A DNA stretch of 64,000 nucleotides, taken from NCBI RefSeq assembly GCF_002803085.1, contig NZ_NNBJ01000010.1, forward strand, positions 1 through 64,000. The letters are read 5' to 3'. The notes beneath the pieces are model-generated. The model saw only the letters and a program-made list of their open reading frames with translations. It was not told where the DNA came from and searched no databases. A program made the position numbers and the translations under genes. Below are positions 1-8,639 of the stretch, piece after piece. Each line of letters opens with the position of its first letter. Position 1 is the first letter of the stretch. This DNA is from Streptomyces sp. CB01201 (GTDB lineage: Bacteria > Actinomycetota > Actinomycetes > Streptomycetales > Streptomycetaceae).

Positions 1-92
1 TCCACAGCCTCGTCGAAGAGCCCGCCAACCGATGGCTCGTCCGGCACATCCCCGCTCGGTGGCGACGCGTCGCCACCGGTGCGTCCCGCTAG
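1..92 (+). CDS. C-terminal end of an acyltransferase family 3 protein (partial, cut by window edge)
   Basis: Reading in the frame that starts at base 3 gives about 29 residues ending at a TAG at 90-92. The residues HSLVEEPANRWLVRHIPARW resemble the last transmembrane turn and basic tail of acyltransferase-3 membrane proteins, which often end in a [FW]VEEPxxR motif. Members O-acylate sugars, antibiotics or surface polymers at the membrane. Only the tail is visible, so the substrate, the start and whether the gene is intact cannot be judged. A second member of the same family lies at 45564-46772. Confidence 0.5.
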   Translation, partial: HSLVEEPANRWLVRHIPARWRRVATGASR

Positions 93-106
93 GCCGTTCC
101 TTCGGA

Positions 107-172
107 TCACCTTGCTGACCAGATGAAGATGGCGGCGAGGTGGAGTCCGGCGAGGACCTCCACGGCCACCCC
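107..172 (-). pseudogene. Possible 3' remnant of a transposase gene
   Basis: On the minus strand this stretch encodes VLAGLHLAAIFIWSAR followed by a stop at 109-107. That looks like the hydrophobic C-terminus of IS4/IS5-type transposases common in Streptomyces. The same frame is closed by a stop just upstream, so only about 20 codons remain. I see no inverted repeat that would mark the end of the element. The assignment rests on recalled resemblance and could be chance, but a decayed IS end fits an accessory region. Confidence 0.3.
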
Positions 173-367
173 GCCTATTCACCTCCATCTTCGCCGACGC
201 CGGCATGGCCGCGACTGCTGTCCAGCACCGCACGGCGACACCCGTTGATGGACCGCATAGCGGTGGAGAAATGGCCCGATAGGGAAACGGCCCCTGGGCC
301 GAAGGCGATGCTGGTGCGGTTGCAACTGTTGGCTAGCGACCCTGAGGTCCCGTCAGGGCAAAGGGAG

Positions 368-392
368 AGGGCCCCACAACGTGGGGCCCTCG
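368..392. terminator. Rho-independent-type hairpin, 11-bp stem
   Basis: GAGGGCCCCAC (368-378) and GTGGGGCCCTC (382-392) form a perfect 11-bp stem with an AAC loop. There is no T-run, as is usual in Streptomyces. It lies between the left-end remnants and the gene starting at 498 and would isolate that gene from upstream transcription. Confidence 0.7.
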
Positions 393-497
393 ACCTCTTG
401 GAGCACCGACGGCAACAGGGTGTTCCGAGGGTACGCGCTTCTGTCCTACCCTGGTTAAAATCTATGTGCACGAGTGTGATGACGGGGAGGAGATGGG

Positions 498-1082
498 GTG
501 GCGGGCGAGGGTAGGCCGGCGGTGAGGAAGCCGTATCTGGCTGGTGGGGCGGAGTTCGCTGCGCTCTACAACGTGAAGCGGCTTCAGGTCAGCCAGTGGA
601 TCAGCAGGGACCAGACGCTCGGCTACCGGTACGCCAAGATCATCAGTGGCTCGCCCTACTGGCTGCTCCAGTTTGTGAAGGGCTTCGGCGACACCACGCC
701 CCGCCCGAAGTGTCTTAACGAAGCCGAGCTCGCTCGCCTGGTCAAGGAGCAGGACCCGGGATATTGGGTGGGTGAAGTCGACCAGCTCCCGCCGTTGGTA
801 GGGCAGACGGAGCTGGTAGCTCTGTTCGGGTTGCCGTCGACTGCGCTGCTCCGCAAGGCTGTGACAACCGGTCGCCTTCGTCCCTCTGACTACACGCTCT
901 CCGGTTCGCCGATTTGGCTGCTGGAGTCGGTGGTCGAGGACGCTCCGGCGCTTCAGCAGGGTGCGCGCACCGTCGACTGGTCTCTCGATGAGAGCGTTCT
1001 TGCGGCTCTTCGTACGGGGACCTATGGCGGTCCGGGGGCGAGGATCATCCCGCGAGGGCCTGCCGCGAAACAGGCCAAGTAG
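498..1082 (+). CDS. Hypothetical protein with two helix-turn-helix-like repeats
   Basis: 194 residues from a GTG start 5 nt after the Shine-Dalgarno GGGGAGGAG (484-492). I do not recognise a named family. The protein contains two similar units. The first (about residues 18-60) reads EFAALYNVKRLQVSQWISRD and then SGSPYWLLQFV. The second (about 103-145) reads ELVALFGLPSTALLRKAVTT and then SGSPIWLLESV. Each looks like a short excisionase- or MerR-like winged helix: helix, turn, recognition helix, then a two-strand wing ending at the aromatic SGSPxWLL motif. It probably binds DNA as a pseudo-dimer. It sits alone between a terminator and a decayed phage-type gene, so a plasmid or prophage regulator is plausible. 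The ending is lysine-rich (AAKQAK). Confidence 0.65.
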   Translation: MAGEGRPAVRKPYLAGGAEFAALYNVKRLQVSQWISRDQTLGYRYAKIISGSPYWLLQFVKGFGDTTPRPKCLNEAELARLVKEQDPGYWVGEVDQLPPLVGQTELVALFGLPSTALLRKAVTTGRLRPSDYTLSGSPIWLLESVVEDAPALQQGARTVDWSLDESVLAALRTGTYGGPGARIIPRGPAAKQAK

Positions 1083-1319
1083 TCATTTCCCATGGCTAGT
1101 TGATATTGATCCAGCCCGCCTATGCATATAGAATAGAAGCGTATTTGCTGGGGTGTGCCCCTATTCCTCTTGGGGGTGTCGCGAGCCTGACTGCCGCTGC
1201 CGGATGGTGCTGCTTGCGTGGTCCGCCACGCCTGAGTGTCGCTGTTGCCGATCGATATTCGCCACACCCGAAAATAGATTCCAACAATCCAGGGTCTTGG
1301 TTCTATCTCTGAGGGGGCT

Positions 1320-1623
1320 TTGTCGACCCAGCAGCAACCGTTGTTCGGCCTCGAAGACATCCAGCGCGTACGCCACCCAGAAAGCGTCCGTGACCTGACC
1401 ATCCAGCAGCGTTTTGAGGCGTTTCACACCCTTCGAGTTCGCGCTGAACAACAACTTCCGCTCCCGATACGTCCGGCTCCTGTTGGCCGAACGCCCGGAG
1501 TGGTCCCCGCTATTCGAGGTCCGGGCCCTGCGCACGGCTAACTACGGCCTCTTGGAGCCAGATCGTGAACGCATCAGCGGACGCCGCATGACTTCCTGGA
1601 AAGAATTGGCATTATTCCCCTAG
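1320..1623 (+). pseudogene. Decayed phage/element-associated gene with internal deletion and frame change
   Basis: A TTG at 1320 after GAGGGGG opens MSTQQQPLFGLEDIQ and continues to RFEAFHTL, the N-terminus of a small protein common in Streptomyces and actinophage accessory regions. That protein continues after a linker with RLNNxFxSRYxRLLxxxxPEW. Here, around base 1430, the continuation is in another frame: FALNNNFRSRYVRLLLAERP, then EWSPLFEVRALR, ending at a TAG at 1621-1623. The middle part (about 40-50 residues in intact relatives, from memory) is missing, so the simplest reading is a deletion that also shifted frame. No function is known for the intact family. Confidence 0.6.
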
Positions 1624-2769
1624 AGTGTGTTACGCGAAATTCTCAGGGGTCTCCGGATGGGCGGATCGGAACTGCTTGTGCTTGCAGTTCGACTGTCCGC
1701 GATTATCCCTCGAAGTTTTCGCCCCGGTTCAGACCGTGCGGCGATATCCCACGTACCCCTGTCAGCTTTCGCCCCTTTTGCCTTCGGTGTGTCAAAGGCG
1801 GAAGCTATTAAACCATAGCCAGAGACATCCAGAACGGGCGCGTGGTGGTCACCTTAGTGGTCGGAGATTGGACTGCTTCGCTCCGAGGTTACTTGATTTC
1901 TGGTCCTTCGCACTCAACTAAGGCTGATCATAGGTGAGTTCATGCACGTGGCCGAATGCCGGCTGCCTCTGGCAGGTCAGATCCGGGATCTCACCTGCTG
2001 GCGTGGGGGCAGCGGGACGGGTGCGTTGAGTTTTATTGAGGAACCTTTAAAAAATATGTGCGCTTCAACATCTCGCTCCTTTGGGCAGCTGCAGCCTTGT
2101 CCCTTGGTTCAACCTGATTGGCGCCAACTTGCCTGTTGGGAAATGGAGTTGATACTTCCTCGTGTGGTGGTCCGCACGGCAATCCTCCGGAGAGGGAGGT
2201 AATGTTATGGAATCTTTATCTACCCCTATGGGGCGATTCGCCCGAATTTTTGATCTGTAATGGTGTTCTAATATTTCAGTCATCGAGTGGCAAAGTAGTC
2301 CCGATCGGACGCTTAGCGGGATGGGCCATATCGGTGCTCGGGGATGAGGGAAGTGTCATAGTTCAAAGGGGGATCGGGGGTTTCTCGCCGCGCTGAGCAT
2401 GCGGCTTATTTCGCCATGACGATCTTGTGGTGAAATGAGGCGCGCGTGACTCTGAGGTGAGCGTACATATCGGACCATGTGACGGAAGCGAAGTTTTCGC
2501 ATGCGACATCCGGGATGGAAGTCTCGTGCCTTATCCACTGGCGTCAGTGGGGCGCCGTCGCTGAACTAGAGCCAGTTGTGTCTGAGCAGTAGTCGTATTC
2601 CGGGCCGCACCGAGGGTGCCCCCTGTCGATCCTTGGGCCCTGCCTCTCTGTTTCTGGCGCGTATTTCCATGTCCGGCCGGAAGGCCGCTGTCTCCAGTCC
2701 GTCGATCGGCTGGGGGCGGCCTCATGCCTGCCGCGAGGCGGGCGCGAACCACCAAGAAAGATCAGATAG
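1624..2769. other. AT-rich stretch without a recognisable intact gene
   Basis: About 1.1 kb of DNA with clearly lower G+C than the rest: bases 2041-2100 contain 28 G/C of 60 and bases 2221-2280 contain 25 of 60. Open frames here are short, lack Streptomyces third-position bias and overlap in several frames. The only element with a good ribosome-binding site is the 17-codon frame at 2207. The base composition and the flanking decayed genes suggest foreign DNA in decay. Confidence 0.6.
2207..2260 (+). CDS. Possible 17-residue peptide MESLSTPMGRFARIFDL
   Basis: An ATG at 2207 sits 7 nt behind a strong Shine-Dalgarno (GGGAGGT, 2194-2200, within GGAGAGGGAGGT). The frame reads MESLSTPMGRFARIFDL and stops at TAA 2258-2260. 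The size would suit a signalling peptide, leader peptide or decapitated precursor. No modification enzyme or transporter is visible next to it, so no function is proposed. Alternatively, an overlapping frame starting with ATG at 2202 gives 64 residues, but its start is only 1 nt from the Shine-Dalgarno. Confidence 0.3.
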   Translation: MESLSTPMGRFARIFDL

Positions 2770-5700
2770 TTGAGACGCAACCTCCTGAGATGTGCGCGCA
2801 TACCGGTGGCGACAGCGGTTGCGCTGTCGCTGTCCGTTGGTATCGCGACGACTCAAGCCTATGCAGCGGCCGCTCCTCCCGGGTCGGCTGATGGCTGGTC
2901 AGCACCGGCCCAGCAGCTCTCTAGTGCCGAGCCGGGGAGCCAGCCCCGGGCCGTGCCCGACAAGCAACGGGAAGCAGTCCTCGGCAAGGGCTACGCCAAG
3001 TCGGGGGACCAGGCATTCACCACGTCCGGTGACGGCACCGGGTTTCATGTCCTGGTCGCGGACGAGAAGGCAGGCTACGCGTGGAAGACCGCCGCGAGTC
3101 TGTCCGAGCCGGGCTTCGAGACGGACACGTGGATCGGAAACGCGTGCGTGACCGAGTCCGGCACGTACGCGGCGGTGGCGTATGCGCCGCGCACCTTCGT
3201 GAACAAGCCAGAGCTGATCACACGCGGCGCGTTCACGGCCGTGGTCAACCTGGCTTCCGGGCAGATCACGAAGCTGCCGTTCCAGGCGACGCTCGGCTAC
3301 TTCTCGCCCGGCTGCGGCAAGGGTGACGAGGCGGTGTTCACCGCGCTCACCGACGACACGTCGAACACGAACCAGACGCGGATCGTCACGGTCAACGCCA
3401 AGACCGCGAGCGTCGGGGAGAAGCAGACCGTGGCCGGCGAGGTCACCTCAGCCATCCCGACGGCCAAGGGGATCGTCGCCGCGTCGGGGACCCACATCGT
3501 CACCGTCAAGGACGGCAAGGTCCGCCCGGTGGCGCAGACAAAGTCGTGGCCGTTCCAGCTCAAGGCCGACGCCGGCGGCGGTGTGACCTTCATCGAGCGC
3601 GCCCCGGCTCCGGCGCTGGCGCGTAACGCCCCGGCTTCCGGGACAGTCGGCGGCACCCCGGCGGACACTGCCGCAGTTTCCCGGGTGAGCGCGGAGCAGA
3701 TCGGCACGGCGAACGCCAAGGCCGAGCCCGCGCAACTCGCTCAGGGCAAGCTCTCCGAGTTCGACCTCGCGGCTACGCCCGGCGGCGAGTTGTACGTCAC
3801 CGGTGCCGCCGCTTCCACAGCGCATGTGGCCAGTCCGTTGCGTAACCCGGGAGGGATCAGCAAGGACGCCCGGATCTCCAGCAAGGGACAGGCCGCTGTT
3901 ACTTCAAAGTGGGCGGACGGCAAGGACTCGCGCATCCGACCCGACGAGGCGCTGATTGAGCGCACCGTGCGGACCACGGTCAAGGTCCTGGACACGGGCA
4001 GGGAAGTCGTCTTGGACGCGCCCCCCGCGCTGGACCGGCTCGGCGGAGCCCAGTCTGTGCAAGCTGGCACGCAGACCAGCCCGGTTCTGGCCGCACAGGG
4101 CGCCGCACCCCGCAGCGCGCTGCGGGCACCGGCCAATGACACCGTCGACGCCGAGCGGTACTGCTCGGTGCCACGCAACGACCCGAAGAAGCAGGCATTC
4201 CAGCCCACCCCTCGCCAGGTGGAGTGGGCCGTGGATCAAGCTGTCGTCGGCCAGTTGAACAAGAGCGCCTCGCGTCCGGCGAATTGGAAGAACACCGGCA
4301 TGGCGGCATACGCGCCACAGTCGCTGTTCCCGCTCACTCCGCTCGCGGGCGGCTCCGGCGGGGACTGGCATGTGCCCGCGCAGGTGATGCTCGGCATCAC
4401 CGCGCAAGAGTCGAACATGTGGCAGGCCACCCGGTTCGCGGTGCCCGGTGTAACGGCGAACTCGCTGATCGGGAACTACTACGGCATCAAGTACTCGTCC
4501 TCTGGCCAGCAGCAGGACCCGTGGGGTGTCAACTTCACCGAAGCGGACTGCGGTTACGGCATCACACAGGTCACCGACGGCATGCGGATGCACGGCAAGG
4601 AAAAGAAAGGTGAGCAGCCCAAGACCACGGTGCAGCAGGAGGCCGTGGCGCTCGACTATGCGGCTAACATCGCAGCGGGCGTGAACATCGTCGTCGAAAA
4701 GTGGAACCAGACCCAGGGCGATGGCCTGGTCGTCAACGGCGGCAACCCGAAGTACATCGAGAACTGGTTCTACGCCCTGTGGGCGTACAATGCCGGCTAT
4801 TACCCCAAGTCGTCGCCGCAGGCCGGCAAGTGGGGCGTGGGCTGGACGAACAATCCGGCCAACCCGCTGTGGAAGGAGAACCGCACCCCCTTCCTGGAAG
4901 CGGCCAACGGCAAGGACGACTACAGCCACGCCTCCCACCCTCAGGACTGGCCCTACCAGGAGAAGGTCATCGGCTGGGCCGCACGTCCAATCGCGGCCAT
5001 GTTCAAGCCCGGCGACATCCAGCCCGGATACCGCGCCGCCTGGTGGACCAACAACGGCGACCGCACGACGGCCAAGCCGCCGATCCACACATTCTGCGAC
5101 TCCTCCAACGACTGCAAGCCGTCCGCGATCAGCGAAGGCGCGTCCAACCAGGACGGACAGGGCCCGTGCATGCTGCCCGGTGACCCGAACACGAAGAACC
5201 CGCTCTATCTGAAGTGCTGGTTCAACAAGCCCGTCAACTGGAAGGACTGCGACAAAGCCGCCAAGTGCGGCAACCCCGTCCACCGCTTCAACGACACCTA
5301 CCCCGAGCAACCGGACGAGAACTCCTACCCGCCGCGCTGCGACAACGGACTTCCCGCGGGCTCCTTCGTCGTGGACGACCTTCCGGCCGGAACCGTTCCG
5401 GCGGGTTCGTCCGGACGGTCCTGCGGGCCTACGAAGTCCGACGGATCGTTCCAGTTCTCCTTCGCCGAGGACGGCGGCAAGTATCCGGGCAAGATCGATC
5501 TGCACCAGATCGGTGCGGGCAACGGAAACCACTTCTGGTTCTCCCACACCCGCTGGATGGCCACGGCGGACGGCAAGCGGCTGAACATCTCAGGCAAGTG
5601 GAAGCTGAACAAGTCCGGCCCGGGATGGATGCGAGTATTTGCGCACATGCCCGATCACGGTGCCCACACCCGGCAGGCCGCCTACGTGATCGGCGGCACG

Positions 5701-6876
5701 AACTCCACGAGCCCCAAGCGGGTCCACCCCCAGCGGATTCAATCCAACAAGTGGGCCGACCTCGGCGTGTTCTATTTCACCGGCACCCCGAGCGTGACCC
5801 TGAGCACCGACACCACCGATGGTCGCGGAACCGAGGACATCGCGTGGGACTCCGTCGGCTTCCAGCCGTTGGCGGGCAAGCCGAAGGACTTCGTGGTCGC
5901 CATGGGCGACTCGTACTCCTCCGGCGAAGGCGCTTCCGAGGGCAACCGGGACTACTACCCGGAGACCAACTACCGTGACAGCCAGAACAAGGATGCGCGC
6001 AACGCCTGCCACCGCTCCACCCAGGCGTGGTCGCGGCAAGCAACCATCCCGGGCCGGAGCAAGTCCAACGGAGCCCGCGCAGACGCGCTGGATCCAACGA
6101 TGGACTACCACCTGATCGCCTGCTCCGGCGCCCGCACTTACAACGTGCTGAAGGAAGTGCAGACGAACGGTGGCGAGCTGCCGCAGATGGACCAGGGGTA
6201 CCTCGACCAGAACACCTCCCTGGTGACCATCTCCATCGGCGGAAACGATGCCCGCTTCGCCAGCATCATCCAGAAGTGCCTCATCGCGGTCGGCACCGGC
6301 AGCTGCCAGGACAAGACCTTCGGCGACGGGGACACCGACAACTCAGTTGGCGGCCGCGACCGCAAGTTCATCGGCCAGAGTCTGGAGAACGCCGCCCCTG
6401 GTGTCATTAGGGAAGTCGTCCGTCCGGACATCACCAAGACTCTCCTCGCAATCCATGAGAAGGCCCCGAACGCGAAGATCGCGCTCATGGGATACCCGCC
6501 GCTGCTCTCCTCCAAGGGCGAGTGCCTGCGGATCGACCCGCAGGTCGGCCTGACCGAAGCATCGACCAGCTGGCTCAACGGCGTTGCCGACACGCTGACC
6601 GCCGAAATGCAAGGGGCCGCGGATGATGCCAAGAAGCAGGGCGTCCAGGCGTGGTTCTCCAACCCGACAAGCGACTTCGAGAACAAGGCGGTCTGCGGTA
6701 ACCCGGAGTCTGTTCACGGCATTGTCAAGACCCTCGTCGCCTCCGACGACCCAGTCAAGGACTGGCCGATCGTGAGCAAGTTCGGTCTCTCGGCCCAGTC
6801 GTTCCACCCGAAGATCGGGGGCGCGCGTCTGTACGCGAACTCCCTCGAACGCACCATGACCCGCATGGGCCTGTAG
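2770..6876 (+). CDS. Large secreted multidomain protein: transglycosylase-like, golvesin-like and SGNH hydrolase modules
   Basis: 1368 residues from a TTG start; the Shine-Dalgarno is weak. A Sec signal peptide (about 1-33) has a basic MRRNLLR head, a hydrophobic core and an AYAAA cut region. Residues 35-480 form a beta-rich, possibly propeller-like part with no family I can name. Around 535-760 is a soluble-transglycosylase-like domain: GITAQESNMWQ places the likely catalytic Glu near 547, followed by GYGITQVTDGM and WFYALWAYNAGY. A Cys-rich linker follows. Residues about 903-1035 resemble a golvesin C-terminal/Xly carbohydrate-binding-like domain. Residues 1040-1368 are an SGNH hydrolase with GDSYSSGEG (Ser about 1048), SIGGNDARF and a C-terminal SFHPKIGG (His about 1346). 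The protein probably acts on peptidoglycan or another cell-wall polymer outside the membrane. It stands alone and ends at a strong terminator. Confidence 0.85.
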   Translation: MRRNLLRCARIPVATAVALSLSVGIATTQAYAAAAPPGSADGWSAPAQQLSSAEPGSQPRAVPDKQREAVLGKGYAKSGDQAFTTSGDGTGFHVLVADEKAGYAWKTAASLSEPGFETDTWIGNACVTESGTYAAVAYAPRTFVNKPELITRGAFTAVVNLASGQITKLPFQATLGYFSPGCGKGDEAVFTALTDDTSNTNQTRIVTVNAKTASVGEKQTVAGEVTSAIPTAKGIVAASGTHIVTVKDGKVRPVAQTKSWPFQLKADAGGGVTFIERAPAPALARNAPASGTVGGTPADTAAVSRVSAEQIGTANAKAEPAQLAQGKLSEFDLAATPGGELYVTGAAASTAHVASPLRNPGGISKDARISSKGQAAVTSKWADGKDSRIRPDEALIERTVRTTVKVLDTGREVVLDAPPALDRLGGAQSVQAGTQTSPVLAAQGAAPRSALRAPANDTVDAERYCSVPRNDPKKQAFQPTPRQVEWAVDQAVVGQLNKSASRPANWKNTGMAAYAPQSLFPLTPLAGGSGGDWHVPAQVMLGITAQESNMWQATRFAVPGVTANSLIGNYYGIKYSSSGQQQDPWGVNFTEADCGYGITQVTDGMRMHGKEKKGEQPKTTVQQEAVALDYAANIAAGVNIVVEKWNQTQGDGLVVNGGNPKYIENWFYALWAYNAGYYPKSSPQAGKWGVGWTNNPANPLWKENRTPFLEAANGKDDYSHASHPQDWPYQEKVIGWAARPIAAMFKPGDIQPGYRAAWWTNNGDRTTAKPPIHTFCDSSNDCKPSAISEGASNQDGQGPCMLPGDPNTKNPLYLKCWFNKPVNWKDCDKAAKCGNPVHRFNDTYPEQPDENSYPPRCDNGLPAGSFVVDDLPAGTVPAGSSGRSCGPTKSDGSFQFSFAEDGGKYPGKIDLHQIGAGNGNHFWFSHTRWMATADGKRLNISGKWKLNKSGPGWMRVFAHMPDHGAHTRQAAYVIGGTNSTSPKRVHPQRIQSNKWADLGVFYFTGTPSVTLSTDTTDGRGTEDIAWDSVGFQPLAGKPKDFVVAMGDSYSSGEGASEGNRDYYPETNYRDSQNKDARNACHRSTQAWSRQATIPGRSKSNGARADALDPTMDYHLIACSGARTYNVLKEVQTNGGELPQMDQGYLDQNTSLVTISIGGNDARFASIIQKCLIAVGTGSCQDKTFGDGDTDNSVGGRDRKFIGQSLENAAPGVIREVVRPDITKTLLAIHEKAPNAKIALMGYPPLLSSKGECLRIDPQVGLTEASTSWLNGVADTLTAEMQGAADDAKKQGVQAWFSNPTSDFENKAVCGNPESVHGIVKTLVASDDPVKDWPIVSKFGLSAQSFHPKIGGARLYANSLERTMTRMGL

Positions 6877-6893
6877 GGCCCCGTAGGTCACCC

Positions 6894-6920
6894 AGGGGCC
6901 CCGCCCATGGCGGGGCCCCT
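6894..6920. terminator. Terminator hairpin, 12-bp stem
   Basis: AGGGGCCCCGCC (6894-6905) pairs perfectly with GGCGGGGCCCCT (6909-6920) around a CAT loop, 18 nt after the stop of the 1368-residue protein gene. Confidence 0.85.
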
Positions 6921-6947
6921 CACCCTCTGCCTCAAAGAGAATGCGTC

Positions 6948-7481
6948 ATGCGAAAGTCTCTCGCCGCGATGGCCGTCGCGGACGTCGTCCGCCCCGGCGG
7001 CGTCGCGTTCGCCGCCACGGCTTCGGCAGTGAGCTCCTGTACGGGCGCTCTCGGGACAGCATTGGCTTCGACCTGCCGGGCAAACGTTCACCGAGAACTG
7101 CACGAACGTCACCGACGAGAAGGCCCACAGCGCGCTTCGCTCCACTGGCAGATTTCTGGGGACCAGGACACTCGATGGGCCGCCCGCAAGGTCACCGCGC
7201 GCTCAAGGCCGCTCGGGCCCGCCCGAGACCGACCCGGCATCACGTCGAAGATGTGCGGCTTCCCCAAGGCTCTCAACGTCGCACGGGGGCACAACAGCGA
7301 CGGCCAGCGCCGCACCGCCTCCGCCAAGACACAGTGGTACTCGACGGGCGCCCATGTGGTGCACACCGAAAGTACCCAGACGTGGGAACACGCCGGTTCC
7401 CCCGCTGCTGCACTGATCATCTGCCCGGCCCCCCCTTCTGCAGGGGCCGGCCTGAGTAGCCGTACTCATGCACCCTTCTGA
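6948..7481 (+). pseudogene. Probable decayed gene for a small exported protein
   Basis: An ATG at 6948 opens a signal-peptide-like N-terminus (MRKSLAAMAVADVVRPGGVA, then FAATASA), but the hydrophobic core is broken by DVVRP. Protein-like segments then occur in different frames: CTGALGT in the start frame, IGFDLPG in another, FTENCTNVTDEKAHSALRS in the third, and CGFPKALNV with STGAHVVHTESTQTWEH back in the first. This suggests two or more small frameshifts in a once-continuous secreted protein of about 150 residues. The start frame does remain open to 7481, so an intact but odd protein is not excluded. The start has no clear Shine-Dalgarno. Confidence 0.35.
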
Positions 7482-7503
7482 GCCGTCCGGAGAGGATGAG
7501 CAC

Positions 7504-8031
7504 ATGCCCCGACGGAGAAACCTTGTCCCTGTGACCGCCGCTGCTGCCCTCGCGCTGACGGGGTGCGGGAAATCCGCGGACGACCTGTTTTCGAACCTCA
7601 ACGGCCACAACCCGCCCCGCGCACACGGCTCCTCCTCGCCCACCACCCAGGCACCGAGCAGGGACGCACCGCCGAACCACCCAGACAACAACCGGGTCCG
7701 CCAGCCAGGCGAGATGACACCGGAGGACGAGAGCACCGCCCGCCAAAAGGCCACCGCCGTCGAACACGCGCTCACCGGCCTTCGCATGCGGGGAACGATC
7801 AACCCGGCGGATGTACGCCCCGTCCTCACACGCATTGCCGGTCCCTCCCACCTCACCGTGGGCGATCTACTGATCGGCACTGCGCTGACCAAGACGGAAG
7901 GCAGCGACTACGGCATCTGGATCGGCGACACGGCCTGCGTCACCGGGGCCGTCACCAAGGACCGCGTATGGGTTGAGGTCAACGGCCACTACCCCGAGAC
8001 CGGCTGCGTAGCCCCACCAGCCAGCCACTGA
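7504..8031 (+). CDS. Small lipoprotein of unknown function
   Basis: 175 residues from the ATG at 7504, which follows a GGAGAGGATGAG Shine-Dalgarno; an upstream in-frame ATG at 7468 would spoil the signal peptide. The N-terminus PRRRNLVPVTAAAALALTGC is a lipoprotein signal with lipobox LTGC, so the protein should be anchored outside the membrane. A Pro/Ser/Thr-rich spacer (about 35-75) precedes a folded part of about 95 residues containing two further Cys (DTACVTGAV and ETGCVAPP). I recognise no catalytic motif. The next gene also encodes a small lipoprotein and begins 73 bp downstream, so they may be co-transcribed. Confidence 0.75.
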   Translation: MPRRRNLVPVTAAAALALTGCGKSADDLFSNLNGHNPPRAHGSSSPTTQAPSRDAPPNHPDNNRVRQPGEMTPEDESTARQKATAVEHALTGLRMRGTINPADVRPVLTRIAGPSHLTVGDLLIGTALTKTEGSDYGIWIGDTACVTGAVTKDRVWVEVNGHYPETGCVAPPASH

Positions 8032-8104
8032 GTGTTGTCGAGCTTCTGGCGCAGACTGCCGAAAACCACGTAATACCCGCACCACACAGGAGATCGAGCC
8101 GGGC

Positions 8105-8530
8105 ATGACCCGCATACCCTTCAAGCCGTCCATGCCCCCTGCCCTGCCGGCGCTCGCCGCCACCGTGGTCCTCGCCCTGTCGGGCTGCACCACTGATCAG
8201 CAGGGTGACGGTGGCCCCACCACAGCCGGTCCCACCGCGACATACACCGGCGCCCCCGGTGCGGCAGGCGCCCTGGCCGAGCGTTACCACCGATCCGGCG
8301 GGGCAGAAGAGGTGTACGGCATGCAGTACCGCTCCGCCTCTGACGGCACCCTCGCCATCACGGTGTGGACACACAACCCCGATGACAGTGCCCAAACATT
8401 CGACGGCCTCAAAAGCAGGGTCACCGCCTTCCTCGCCCGCGAGGAAGGCGTCTCACTGACCCGGGGCTACCAGATGGATGTCTTCGGCCCCACCGGTGCC
8501 CTGCAGCACCGCCTTGACGCGCGCCCGTAA
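8105..8530 (+). CDS. Small lipoprotein of unknown function
   Basis: 141 residues, ATG start about 11 nt after an AGGAG. The signal MTRIPFKPSMPPALPALAAT leads into a lipobox LSGC near residue 28. After a Gly/Thr/Pro spacer the remaining 90 residues have an alpha/beta look, with KSRVTAFLAREEGVSLTRGY and YQMDVFGPTG, but no motif I know. It follows the lipoprotein gene at 7504 in the same direction and is convergent with the I36-type gene at 8640. The two share the hairpin at 8603-8633. Confidence 0.7.
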   Translation: MTRIPFKPSMPPALPALAATVVLALSGCTTDQQGDGGPTTAGPTATYTGAPGAAGALAERYHRSGGAEEVYGMQYRSASDGTLAITVWTHNPDDSAQTFDGLKSRVTAFLAREEGVSLTRGYQMDVFGPTGALQHRLDARP

Positions 8531-8602
8531 CCGTCCGTCGCCGCGCCGACTCCCCGTCCGACTGGCTCCTCTGGAAAAGAAGAAGCTCCTGAAAATGCCG
8601 GT

Positions 8603-8633
8603 GCGGCCGGTCGGCAGTATGCCGACCGGCCGC
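8603..8633. terminator. Bidirectional terminator hairpin, 13-bp stem
   Basis: GCGGCCGGTCGGC (8603-8615) and GCCGACCGGCCGC (8621-8633) form a perfect stem with loop AGTAT. It lies between convergent genes ending at 8530 (+) and 8640 (-), so it can serve both. Confidence 0.85.
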
Positions 8634-8639
8634 GTCAGG

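Noticed and set aside
3904..5547. A 547-codon open frame on the minus strand
   Set aside because: It lies fully inside the 1368-residue gene and is a by-product of GC-rich third positions; the opposite strand encodes recognisable domains.
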